Assembly: GCF_018619475.1 (NCBI RefSeq)
Contig: NZ_JAHFZG010000001.1
Span: 124,001 to 188,000 of the forward strand
Source: Rhodomicrobium sp. Az07
GTDB taxonomy: Bacteria > Pseudomonadota > Alphaproteobacteria > Rhizobiales > Rhodomicrobiaceae
Direction of reading: 5' to 3'
Length of the DNA: 64,000 nucleotides
The translations under genes and the position numbers were made by a program. Of this stretch, positions 9,112 to 17,215 are shown piece by piece (the stretch's first letter is position 1; each line of letters begins with the position of its first letter). Below the pieces are notes generated by a model that was not told where the DNA came from, did not search any database, and saw nothing but the letters and a program-made list of their open reading frames with translations.

Positions 9112-9561
9112 CTATGCCGTCCGCCGTGCTGTGAATTCACGAAACACCTCGAGCGTCTCGGCACTCACGTGATGCTCGATGCCCTCGGCATCGCGGCGCG
9201 CCGTTTCCGGCGAAATGCCGAGCGCCAGCAGAAACGCCTCGACCACGCGATGCCGCTCGCGCGCTTCCGAGGCGAGGTTTTTTCCAACCGCCGTGAGGAA
9301 CACGCCCCGGTAGGGCTGCTGAATGACGAAGCCTTCCTCGATCAGCCGTTTTAGCATTTTCGCGACCGTCGGCTGCGCCACGCCGAGCCGCTCGGCAATA
9401 TCCACCTGTCGCGCCTCGCCCCGCGCGGCGATCAGATCGTCGATCAACTCGACATAATCTTCCACGATCTCAAGGCGGTGCGCGCGTCGCGTTTCGCGGA
9501 AGCTGGCCGACTGGACATCGGCATCGATAAGGGGAGTGCTGTCTGTTTTCTCTGAGGCCAT
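9112..9561 (-). CDS. mntR: manganese-responsive DtxR-family regulator MntR
   Basis: This is an Mn2+-dependent transcription regulator, 149 residues, with an N-terminal winged helix ([23 protein letters not shown]) and a dimerisation/metal domain ending in [15 protein letters not shown]. The MASEKTD start at 9561 is chosen; the frame runs open 82 codons further with non-family sequence. It is divergent from the Nramp gene mntH, and the palindrome at 9753-9768 in front of mntH is the obvious operator. By family knowledge MntR represses mntH when manganese is plentiful. Confidence 0.92.
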   Translation of the reverse strand: MASEKTDSTPLIDADVQSASFRETRRAHRLEIVEDYVELIDDLIAARGEARQVDIAERLGVAQPTVAKMLKRLIEEGFVIQQPYRGVFLTAVGKNLASEARERHRVVEAFLLALGISPETARRDAEGIEHHVSAETLEVFREFTARRTA

Positions 9562-9752
9562 GTCGGTCCGGCGAAAAGTGAAGATTCTCGATCCTAGAAC
9601 GGTGCGCGCGAAAGCGGAATCGTTTTGACGACGCGGCCGAACGCCTGGCCAGTTACCGCGTTCCGCGCGGCGGGGGAGACCGGAACCCTTTCCCTCACCG
9701 GAAATTGTTCTCTGCGGCGCGCAAAGAGCGTTGCGGACCCGCCGCACCCTGG

Positions 9753-9768
9753 TATAGCATAAGCTATA
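9753..9768 (+). promoter_or_regulatory. probable MntR operator of mntH
   Basis: TATAGCATAAGCTATA is a perfect dyad (TATAGC and GCTATA around ATAA), lying 21 bases upstream of the mntH ATG in otherwise GC-rich DNA. Size and A+T character match MntR boxes, and mntR is divergent. It sits where a repressor would block the mntH promoter. Confidence 0.7.
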
Positions 9769-9788
9769 CTTCATAGGGGGAGAGATGA

Positions 9789-11093
9789 ATGGCTTCCGAC
9801 GCATCATTTCCGATCGATAATGCGCCCGCTTCCGGCGGCATGTCGCATGCTGCGCTGAGGGAAGCCATCGCCGGAAAGCGCGGGAGGCTTGTCACCGGGT
9901 GGCTGTTCACCGGCCCCGCCGTCGTCGCCTCGATCGCCTATATCGACCCCGGCAACTTCGCGACCAACATCCAGGCGGGCGCGAAATACGGCTATACGCT
10001 CCTGTGGGTGGTGCTCTCGGCGAACCTCATCGCGATGCTTTTTCAAGCGATGTCCGCGAAGCTCGGCATCGTCACCGGGCGCAACCTCGCCGAACTCTCG
10101 CGCGACCGTTTTCCGTGGCCGCTCGCCCTTGTGATGTGGATCGTGAGCGAAATCGCGGCCATCGCCACCGACCTTGCCGAATTCCTCGGCGGCGCCATCG
10201 GCTTCTCGCTGCTGTTCGGCCTGTCGCTCGTAACCGGCATGGCGGCGACCGCTGTCATCACCTATGGCATCCTCATGTTCAACGGCGAGCGCTTCCGGCG
10301 CGTCGAACTCGTGATCGGCATGTTCGTCGCCGTCATCGGCGTCTGCTATGTCGTCGAACTGTTCATCGCGCCCGTAAACTGGGGCGGGGCGGCGGCGGGC
10401 CTTGTGACGCCGCAGATCGTCGACGCGGACGCGCTGCTGATCGCGGTCGGCATCGTCGGCGCGACCGTCATGCCGCATGCAATCTACCTGCACTCCGCGC
10501 TGACGCAGTCACGAGGCGTGCTCACCTCCGACGCAGAGCGCGAACGCGTGCTCCGCTTCTCGAACCGCGAAGTGATGATCGCGCTGGCGGCGGCAGGCGT
10601 CGTCAACATGGCGATGGTGATCATGGCGGCGGCGGCATTCAACGCGGGGCATTCGGACGTCGCCGAGATCGAGACCGCCTATCACATGCTGACGCCGCTG
10701 CTCGGCGGCGCAGCCGCGACCGCGTTTCTCGTCTCGCTGCTGGCCTCGGGCGTATCGAGTTCCGTGGTCGGCACCATGGCTGGGCAGGTCATCATGCAGG
10801 GCTTCTTCCGCCGCCGCATCCCGATCTGGCTGCGCCGCCTCGTGACCATGGTGCCGGCCTTCGCCATCGTCGCGCTGGGCGTCGGCGCTACCGAGGCGCT
10901 CGTGATGAGCCAGGTAGTCCTGAGCCTCGCGCTGCCCTTCCCCATGATCGCCCTCATCGTGCTGTCGAGCGACCGCAAGCTGATGGGCCGCTTCGCCAAT
11001 GGGCGCATGACGAAGATCGCGGCTTTGACCGGCGCGGCCGTCATCCTGTTGCTGAACGCGGTGCTGCTGTATCAGACCGCTTTCGGGGGTTGA
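9789..11093 (+). CDS. mntH: Nramp-family divalent metal (Mn2+) transporter MntH
   Basis: This is a proton-coupled manganese importer in the inner membrane, 434 residues and about eleven membrane segments. The Nramp signature [16 protein letters not shown] is near residues 50-65, and the metal-site helix [11 protein letters not shown] is near 230. A GGGAG sequence stands just before the ATG. The gene is divergent from mntR and preceded by an MntR-type palindrome, so it should be repressed by manganese. Import of Mn2+ also supports oxidative-stress resistance. Confidence 0.95.
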   Translation: MASDASFPIDNAPASGGMSHAALREAIAGKRGRLVTGWLFTGPAVVASIAYIDPGNFATNIQAGAKYGYTLLWVVLSANLIAMLFQAMSAKLGIVTGRNLAELSRDRFPWPLALVMWIVSEIAAIATDLAEFLGGAIGFSLLFGLSLVTGMAATAVITYGILMFNGERFRRVELVIGMFVAVIGVCYVVELFIAPVNWGGAAAGLVTPQIVDADALLIAVGIVGATVMPHAIYLHSALTQSRGVLTSDAERERVLRFSNREVMIALAAAGVVNMAMVIMAAAAFNAGHSDVAEIETAYHMLTPLLGGAAATAFLVSLLASGVSSSVVGTMAGQVIMQGFFRRRIPIWLRRLVTMVPAFAIVALGVGATEALVMSQVVLSLALPFPMIALIVLSSDRKLMGRFANGRMTKIAALTGAAVILLLNAVLLYQTAFGG

Positions 11094-11197
11094 GGCCGAT
11101 TTCGCGCCCCCTACGGAAGAAAGGCTTGACGAATCCGGGCCGGTTCGTTGTCTATGGAGGTGCGGCGCGTCCCCGCCGGGGCGCGCTTGCGTTCTCC

Positions 11198-11272
11198 GCG
11201 CGTGTAGCTCAGCGGTAGAGCATCCCGTTTACACCGGGACGGTCGGGAGTTCGATCCTCTCCGCGCGCACCA
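11198..11272 (+). tRNA. tRNA-Val (anticodon TAC)
   Basis: A complete cloverleaf can be folded. The acceptor arms are GCGCGTG and CGCGCGC. The D-arm is GCTC-AGCGGTA-GAGC, and the anticodon stem TCCCG/CGGGA encloses loop TTTACAC with anticodon TAC. The T-arm is GGGAG-TTCGATC-CTCTC. The discriminator A and an encoded CCA end at 11272. It reads GUA and other GUN valine codons. A GC-rich hairpin lies just upstream at about 11165-11187. Confidence 0.97.
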
Positions 11273-11462
11273 TATCAGACTCCTGGCCGAAACCCGCCGG
11301 AGTACCACCCGACGATCCACGCCTTTTCGTGGGCAAGCCGTGCCGCCCGCCATTCAACGATTGCCCAGGCCGCCGCGATCTGAGAAGGATCGACAGGCGC
11401 GGCATAGGCATCGCTTCGCCGCCCGGCTTTCGCCTTCAACCTGCCCCTTGCGGAGTGCCCGG

Positions 11463-12509
11463 ATGATCGTACTCCTGACGCAGTGCTTCCCGCCCGACAT
11501 CGGCGGGATCGAAACGTTGATGGGCCAACTCGCGCGGGCACTGCACGAGGCGGGCGAGCCGGTCACGGTGCTGGCCGATCGAATCCGCGGCGGCGCGCCC
11601 GAACCCGCCTGGCCGTTCGAGGTGAAGCGTTTCGGCGGGCCGCGTCCGTGGCGGCGCTGGCGAAAATCGCGCGCGCTGGCGGCGATGAAAAATCCCGAAA
11701 TCATCGCGGACAGCTGGAAGTCGCTTGAGGCGCTGCCGGACGGCTCCCGCGCGGCATTCGTGTTCGCGCATGGCAACGAAGCGCTTCGCCGCGATGGGAA
11801 ACGGGGCGAGCGCCTGCGCGTCGCGCTTGAGCGCGCGCACAGCGTGGCCGCCAATTCCCGTTACACCGCCGGGCTGCTGGCGGGGCAGCATCCCGATATT
11901 CAGGTCGTGAACTTGCCCGTTCGCCGCCCCGGCCCGACGGAAGAGGCGGCCCGGCATGGAAATCACATCGTCAGCGTCGGTCGGCTTGAGCCGCGCAAGG
12001 GCATGGACATGGTCATCCGCGCGCTGCCCGACCTGCCGCAGGCGCGCTACACCGTGGTCGGCGACGGTGCCGACCGGCCGCGACTGGAAAGCCTCGCGAG
12101 CGAGCTTGGCGTTCAGGACCGCGTCGTGTTCACGGGCGCGGTGGACGAGGTGCGCAGGTCCGCCCTGTTGTCAGTCGCCGACATTTTCGCGATGCCAGCA
12201 AGGCGCGAGGCCGCTTCCGTCGAGGGATATGGGCTTGTCTATCTCGAAGCGGCCTGGTTTTCGCTGCCGAGCATCGCGGGGCGCGAAGGCGGCGCGCCGG
12301 ACGCCGTGCTCGACGGCGAGACCGGACTTCTGGTGGACGGCGCGGACGCGGGCGCGGTGCGCGATGCGTTGGCGCGTCTCATCGACGATGCGCAATTGCG
12401 GGCGGCGCTTGGAAATGCGGCCCGCGAGAGGGTTGAGACGCTCACCTGGGAAGCCGTGCTTCCACGCTATCTTGCGCTTCTGCGCACGGCTCCGGCTTAC
12501 GTAAGATAG
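11463..12509 (+). CDS. GT4-type glycosyltransferase family 1 protein
   Basis: This is a GT-B fold glycosyltransferase of 348 residues, probably cytoplasmic or membrane-associated and acting on a cell-surface glycan or lipid. The N-terminal TQCFPPDIGGIETLMGQLARAL is the acceptor-domain glycine loop. The C-terminal domain shows VGRLEPRKGMDMVIRALP and the E-x7-E motif region EAASVEGYGLVYLEA. The ATG at 11463 follows GGAG at seven bases; upstream codons are not family-like. It is convergent with lpxB, with seven bases between the stops. Sugar donor and acceptor cannot be told from sequence. Confidence 0.9.
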   Translation: MIVLLTQCFPPDIGGIETLMGQLARALHEAGEPVTVLADRIRGGAPEPAWPFEVKRFGGPRPWRRWRKSRALAAMKNPEIIADSWKSLEALPDGSRAAFVFAHGNEALRRDGKRGERLRVALERAHSVAANSRYTAGLLAGQHPDIQVVNLPVRRPGPTEEAARHGNHIVSVGRLEPRKGMDMVIRALPDLPQARYTVVGDGADRPRLESLASELGVQDRVVFTGAVDEVRRSALLSVADIFAMPARREAASVEGYGLVYLEAAWFSLPSIAGREGGAPDAVLDGETGLLVDGADAGAVRDALARLIDDAQLRAALGNAARERVETLTWEAVLPRYLALLRTAPAYVR

Positions 12510-12516
12510 CGTCGCG

Positions 12517-13713
12517 TTACGCTGCGGCGGCGCGGGCGGGTGCGCCGTCGAGCACGGACAGCACAACCTCTGCCGCCTTCGCGCTTGGCGTGCCTTGCGT
12601 GAGGAACATGCGCTCGCGGATCCTTGCCAGCGCGGCGAGTTGCGCCGCGCGCTCCGGCGTGTCGCCGCAGAGCAGCGGTGCGAGCGCATCGGCGAGCTTC
12701 GGTGCGGTGCAATCCTCCTGAAGCAATTCGGGGAATGCGTTTTCGCCGAGCACAAGGTTCGCCAGCACCACCGAATGCACCTTGAGCAGGAAGCGAAGCT
12801 GCGCGGCGAACGGATCGACGCGATAGGCGACCACCATCGGCGTTCCCGCTACGCCGAGTTCGAGCGTCACCGTGCCGGACGCCGCCAGCGCCGCATCCGC
12901 GAGCCGGAACGCGGTGAACTTGTCCTCGTCGCCTTCGAGAAGGTGCGGCTTGTTCGGCCAGCCCGCGATGGCTTCCTCGATCATGCCGCGCACATGCGGC
13001 ACGGCGGGCAGCAGCATGGAGAACGGCCCGATCTTCTGGCCGAGCGCCAGCACCGTTTCGCCGAACGGCTGCATCAGGCGCGACACTTCGGACGTGCGGC
13101 TGCCCGGAAGCGCGAGCAGCACAGGTTTGCCCGGCGCGATGCCGAGGCGCGAGCGAAACCGATCTGTGTCGAGACTGTCGATCCACGGCGCGCGCTCGAT
13201 CAGCGGATGGCCCACATAGGAGCACGGCGGGCCGCCGAGCCGCTCATGCGCGGCGGGCTCGAACGGCAGGAGCGCAAGCAGGTGATCCACATAGGGCCGC
13301 ATCTTTTTCGCGCGCCCGGGCCGCCACGCCCACACGCTCGGGCTGACATAATCCACAATCGGGATATCGGGCCGCTGGCGGCGGATACGCTTCGCGATCG
13401 GATGTGTGAATTCCGGGCTGTCGACGATGATGACGGCATGCGGATTATAGGCGAGCGCGGCGTCCACCGCGCGCCAGACGCGCCGCACGAGCTTCGGCAG
13501 CCGCGCGAGAATCGCGACCGGTCCCATCACGGCGACGTCCGACAGCGGGAAGATCGAGGCGAGTCCCGCCTCGTGCATGCGCTCGCCGCCGACGCCCGCG
13601 AACTCGAACGCGCCTTCGCCCGCCAGCGCCTTCAGCGCTTCCATGAGCTTCGCGCCCAGCACGTCGCCCGAGTGTTCGCCCGCGACGATAAAGATGCGCC
13701 TTGCCTCGGCCAT
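12517..13713 (-). CDS. lpxB: lipid-A-disaccharide synthase
   Basis: LpxB joins UDP-2,3-diacylglucosamine and lipid X to make the tetra-acyl disaccharide of lipid A. The 398 residues carry family motifs VAGEHSGDVLGAKLMEAL at the N-terminus, IIVDSPEFTHPIAKRIRR near 95 and VDYVSPSVWAWRPGRAKKM near 125. The GSRTSEV stretch near 205 is the nucleotide-sugar site. Unlike the usual lpxD-fabZ-lpxA-lpxI-lpxB order, it stands alone here. Its presence means the organism makes lipid A. Confidence 0.95.
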   Translation of the reverse strand: MAEARRIFIVAGEHSGDVLGAKLMEALKALAGEGAFEFAGVGGERMHEAGLASIFPLSDVAVMGPVAILARLPKLVRRVWRAVDAALAYNPHAVIIVDSPEFTHPIAKRIRRQRPDIPIVDYVSPSVWAWRPGRAKKMRPYVDHLLALLPFEPAAHERLGGPPCSYVGHPLIERAPWIDSLDTDRFRSRLGIAPGKPVLLALPGSRTSEVSRLMQPFGETVLALGQKIGPFSMLLPAVPHVRGMIEEAIAGWPNKPHLLEGDEDKFTAFRLADAALAASGTVTLELGVAGTPMVVAYRVDPFAAQLRFLLKVHSVVLANLVLGENAFPELLQEDCTAPKLADALAPLLCGDTPERAAQLAALARIRERMFLTQGTPSAKAAEVVLSVLDGAPARAAAA

Positions 13714-13835
13714 GCGTCCCTCCGGTCAGCTTCGGCGTCACCCTACGCTGTGATTTCGGGCTGTCATGTGGCAAGCGGCGCCGCCCTCCAAAGGAAGCGG
13801 CGGCGCCTTCCGGAAAACAGCGCCGCCCCCGTCCA

Positions 13836-14675
13836 TCAGTCCGCGATCTCCGCCTTCGCGAGTTCCACGTCGAGCCACTCCATCGCGTCGACGGGCTCGA
13901 AACCCGCCGCCTGCTCGTAGTGCTGCGTCGCCTCGGCGAGCTTCGCCTTGCCGAACAGCATCGCGAGCCCGTTCGCGCACTCGATGTGCGCAACGGCGTA
14001 ATCGGGCGCAAGCTTCAGCGCGGCCTCGTAATGCTCAAGCGCGGCGTCCTTGGTCGCGCCGAAGGTGAGGCGGGCCGCCATGCCGCCGACCTTGTTCACG
14101 ACGTTCGCATGGAAGGCGCCGAGCGCGATATGCGCATCCACGTGCTTCGGCTCGATCGCGAGCGCGCGTTCCAGCGCCGCCTTGATCTTGCCGCCATGGC
14201 CTTCCGCCAGCGCCTTCGCGACCGAGATGCCCTGGCTGTAGCGGCCGAGCGCCTGCGCATAGAGATACCAGGCGTTCGCGAGGTTCGGCGCGGCCTTCTG
14301 CAAGGCTTCCGCACGGTGGACGACATCGAGAAACAGCGCGAGCTTCGCGTCGTGATCGCGTTCGAGATAGGTGGCCTGGATGTTCTCGGCCTTGTTCGCC
14401 ACGTTCGCGCCGATCAGGCCGAGCGATCCGCCCAGCATGAAAGCGTCCTCGAAATCGCCCCGATGATACGCCCGCCATGCATCTTGAAGGATCGCCGCCG
14501 TGTCGCCCGCGTCTCCGTCCGATGCAAGGGCGGCATGCGCTTTCACGAACGTCGCGTCCGGAAACGGCTCGCGGTCGCCGCGATGCAGCCGCGCCCAGTT
14601 CTTTTTCAGCAACTGACTTGAATATTCGAATGTTTCACCTTCGTAGCGCTTCCACTTTGTTTTTTTCGCCATCAT
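13836..14675 (-). CDS. TPR-repeat protein of unknown function
   Basis: A 279-residue soluble protein built of helical tetratricopeptide-like repeats, for instance LANAWYLYAQALGRYSQG and KHVDAHIALGAFHANVVNKVGG. There is no signal peptide. It is the last gene of a leftward run phasin-patatin-TetR-TPR, and its start overlaps the end of the TetR gene by 41 bases, so translation is probably coupled. Proteins of this kind usually act as scaffolds. A link to polyester or lipid-body handling is suggested only by the neighbours. Confidence 0.8.
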   Translation of the reverse strand: MMAKKTKWKRYEGETFEYSSQLLKKNWARLHRGDREPFPDATFVKAHAALASDGDAGDTAAILQDAWRAYHRGDFEDAFMLGGSLGLIGANVANKAENIQATYLERDHDAKLALFLDVVHRAEALQKAAPNLANAWYLYAQALGRYSQGISVAKALAEGHGGKIKAALERALAIEPKHVDAHIALGAFHANVVNKVGGMAARLTFGATKDAALEHYEAALKLAPDYAVAHIECANGLAMLFGKAKLAEATQHYEQAAGFEPVDAMEWLDVELAKAEIAD

Positions 14676-15333
14676 TTTTGTTTCCTCCCTTTTTTATATA
14701 GTGCCCTGAAAGCTTGTCGAAATGAGCGCGCTCCTCTTCGCGCAAGTATGGCCCAGCCAGAGAAAGACAGCGCGCCACGCCTCTGGCCAGCGTGTCGCCG
14801 TCCGGCTCGGCGCGGGGGTTGAGAACGTAAGCGTGACACAGCCACCACGTCGCGACAAACGCCATGCGCTCGGCCAATGCGTGCGTCTCGGTGGCGTCTA
14901 CACCGAGCGCGCCCGTCTCCGCAAGGCCGGAGAGAAGCGCTTCAGCCGTGCGCGTCTGCTCCTCGATCACGCGCCGGATCTGCTTTTCGATGACCCGGTG
15001 GCGGGACAGAAGCTCGATCAGGTCGCGATACAGGAAGCGGTGCCGAAGGATCGTCTCGAATGTGAGATGCAGAAAAAGCCAAAGGTCGTCCGCCTCGACG
15101 GGCCGGCCTTCAGGCAGCGCGAATGTCGGTTCGATCTCCACGAGAAAATCGTGAACCAGATCGTCGACGATCTTTTCTTTCGAGGGATAGTGATATTGCA
15201 GATTGCCGTGGCTGATGCCGACATCGGCGGCGATGGCGGAAAGCGTCACGTTGGGCTCGCCGAACCGGTTGAAAAGCAGAAGCGCGGCGTTGCGGATGCG
15301 TTCGCGCGTCTGGCGTTTCGGCTTGCGCTCCAT
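14635..15333 (-). CDS. TetR/AcrR-family transcriptional regulator
   Basis: A 232-residue regulator. The N-terminal helix-turn-helix is clear (RIRNAALLLFNRFGEPNVTLSAIAADVGISHGNLQYHYPSKEKI, split over residues 11-54). The C-terminal ligand domain resembles the TetR group linked to fatty-acid and polyester genes. The last 20 residues are very basic and lie over the ribosome-binding site of the TPR gene. It sits 13 bases after the patatin gene, so it probably belongs to the phasin-led operon and may autoregulate it. Confidence 0.9.
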   Translation of the reverse strand: MERKPKRQTRERIRNAALLLFNRFGEPNVTLSAIAADVGISHGNLQYHYPSKEKIVDDLVHDFLVEIEPTFALPEGRPVEADDLWLFLHLTFETILRHRFLYRDLIELLSRHRVIEKQIRRVIEEQTRTAEALLSGLAETGALGVDATETHALAERMAFVATWWLCHAYVLNPRAEPDGDTLARGVARCLSLAGPYLREEERAHFDKLSGHYIKKGGNKNDGEKNKVEALRR

Positions 15334-15345
15334 CGCGGGCCGCTC

Positions 15346-16566
15346 CTACGGCCCGTCTGCGGCGCGAAGCGCGGGTTCTAGCCTCGCCAGCGCGTCCGTC
15401 AAGTCCTGCAAGGCCGTGCCGAGGCGCCCGCCGATGTTTTCCGGCGGCAGAAGCGTGAGGCTCGTGTCGCGCAGCACCGCCTCGTTCAGCGAAAGCCCAT
15501 GCCTTGCGAGAATCGGCTTCAACTTCGATGCCCGCGCGCGAAGATCGGCCCGGGTTTGCTGATAGGCGTGCTCGCACAGCCGCCGCCGGTCCGCATAGCT
15601 GAAGACGTTGCTGAAAAAGATCGTGGCGTCGTCGCGGCGCGGCTCGAACAGGACGATGTCGGCCTCGGGATATTCGTGCCGGTAGCGGTCCATGCCGACC
15701 TTCATGCGCGAATAGATGAGTGATCGGATGGTTTGCGACATGATGGTGACGAAACCGCCCTCGGCGAGGCTCTTGATGTCGACATCCGGATGCGGATCGT
15801 CCGCCTTGAACGGCACGAGCGGATTGATCGCGAACAGGAGGCGCACGCCGTCCCGAAGCGCGGCTGAGGCGTGAAGCGTCTTTTGCAGCGCGCCGTCGAC
15901 ATAATAGCGGCCGTCGATCAGGACCGGCGGAAAGAAGCCCGGCAGCGCAGCGCTCGCCTGCACCGCGCTCGAAATGCGCACATGGTCGAAGCCTTCCGCG
16001 CCGAAGGTCACGAGTTCGGAGCGGTCCAGATCGGTGGCGACGATGTAAAGCTTGCGCTTCAACTCGCGGAAATCGTCCGTGTGGCCGGGAACGGCGGCGA
16101 GCCTTTGCAGATAATCGCGGATGGGCGTGCTGTCGAAAAGACCGCCCGGCAGCGCCTGCGCAAGCCGCTGGAACGATTCCACCACGCGGCGCCGATTCGT
16201 GCCGCGCATATAATCGGCGACCGCCGACGCGAACAGCGGCGGCAGCATCGCGAGGCGTTTGGCATACTCGCCGAACGCCGGTCTCATGAGAACTTCCGGC
16301 TCAAAAGGGTCGTCGGCGCGGTCGGTCTCTATGAAAAGCTCATGCATGTCGCGCGGCGTGAGGCCGTTCGCGAGCCCGGCCGCGAAAAACGCGCCCGCGC
16401 TCACGCCGACATAGACGTCGCACTCTGTCAGGCGAAGGCCGCAGATCGTCTCGTCGAGCGCGACGAGCGCGCCGACTTCATAAATGCCGCCGAGAGGGCC
16501 TCCGCCCGCGAGCGCAACGCCCGTCCGCGGCGGCTCGGCGCGGACGCTTCCGGTTTTAATGGCCAT
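15346..16566 (-). CDS. patatin-like phospholipase
   Basis: A 406-residue serine lipase/esterase of the patatin fold. The oxyanion loop is GGGPLGG (residues 21-27), the nucleophile is S56 in GVSAGA, and the catalytic aspartate is D224 in YVDGA. There is no signal peptide, so it acts inside the cell on membrane lipid, triacylglycerol or polyester granules. Only six bases separate it from the phasin gene upstream, which suggests granule-associated hydrolysis. Substrate is inferred from context, not shown. Confidence 0.9.
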   Translation of the reverse strand: MAIKTGSVRAEPPRTGVALAGGGPLGGIYEVGALVALDETICGLRLTECDVYVGVSAGAFFAAGLANGLTPRDMHELFIETDRADDPFEPEVLMRPAFGEYAKRLAMLPPLFASAVADYMRGTNRRRVVESFQRLAQALPGGLFDSTPIRDYLQRLAAVPGHTDDFRELKRKLYIVATDLDRSELVTFGAEGFDHVRISSAVQASAALPGFFPPVLIDGRYYVDGALQKTLHASAALRDGVRLLFAINPLVPFKADDPHPDVDIKSLAEGGFVTIMSQTIRSLIYSRMKVGMDRYRHEYPEADIVLFEPRRDDATIFFSNVFSYADRRRLCEHAYQQTRADLRARASKLKPILARHGLSLNEAVLRDTSLTLLPPENIGGRLGTALQDLTDALARLEPALRAADGP

Positions 16567-16572
16567 GGCGCA

Positions 16573-17046
16573 TCAGGAATGCGCGCGGGGCGATGCCTTC
16601 TTGGTGGCCGGCTTCGAGGCATCCTCGGCGGCTTCTCCGGTCTTGCCGCCGTCGCTGTCCTCGTCGAGTTTCGCCGAAAGCTTTTCAGCCACCTTCGTGA
16701 GTTCATGGACCCGCTTCGAGAGCGCGTCGATGTCGTGCTTCGTCGGCACGTCGAGGCTGTGCAGCGCGCGGGCGACGCGGTCGACGAAAACCTGTTCGAG
16801 CTTGTCCCAGGTGCCGGTCGCCTTCGACTTCACGTCGCCGATGGCTTCCTGCGCCTGCTTCGACGTGCGGTTCTGCACCGCCTCGCCTTCCTTCACCAGC
16901 GCTTCGAAGAGCTTTCCGCCTTCTTCCTGCGCCTTGGCGAATGCGCCGAGGCCCGCGAGCCAGATGTTCGCGGCGGAATCGCGGATCGTCTGAACGAGGT
17001 GGGTTTCGCTGCCGTCGCCGGCGAGTTCGTTGAGTTTCTTTCCCAT
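16573..17046 (-). CDS. phasin-family (PhaI/PhaF-like) granule-associated protein
   Basis: A 157-residue protein of the polyhydroxyalkanoate granule-associated family. Recognisable segments are SAANIWLAGLGAFAKAQEEGGKLFEALVKEGE and a long amphipathic helix (VFVDRVARALHSLDVPTKHDIDALSKRVHEL). The C-terminal 30 residues are Lys/Ala/Pro-rich, like the DNA-binding tails of PhaF-type phasins. The start is ATG with GGAGG upstream. It heads the phasin-patatin-TetR-TPR operon, and its promoter region shares an FNR/FixK-type box with the divergent reductase gene. Confidence 0.85.
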   Translation of the reverse strand: MGKKLNELAGDGSETHLVQTIRDSAANIWLAGLGAFAKAQEEGGKLFEALVKEGEAVQNRTSKQAQEAIGDVKSKATGTWDKLEQVFVDRVARALHSLDVPTKHDIDALSKRVHELTKVAEKLSAKLDEDSDGGKTGEAAEDASKPATKKASPRAHS

Positions 17047-17121
17047 TTTATCCTCCCATTCCCTTCGCTATGCGAATGGTCTTATGTATTCGTATTGTAA
17101 TGTGCGCGGCCTGAAAGTCGA

Positions 17122-17135
17122 TTGACCTCAATCAA
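17122..17135. promoter_or_regulatory. FNR/FixK-type binding site
   Basis: TTGACCTCAATCAA matches the FNR/FixK consensus TTGAT-N4-ATCAA at nine of ten defined positions. It lies midway between the phasin start (76 bases) and the reductase start (81 bases), suitable for control of both divergent units by low oxygen. The match is seen; regulation is inferred. Confidence 0.55.
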
Positions 17136-17215
17136 AACACTCTAGGCCGTTCTGCCTAATTATTTAGTGGAGCGGGCGACGGCGGGGGAACATGCCGCGT
17201 CCGAGGGAGGGTTCC

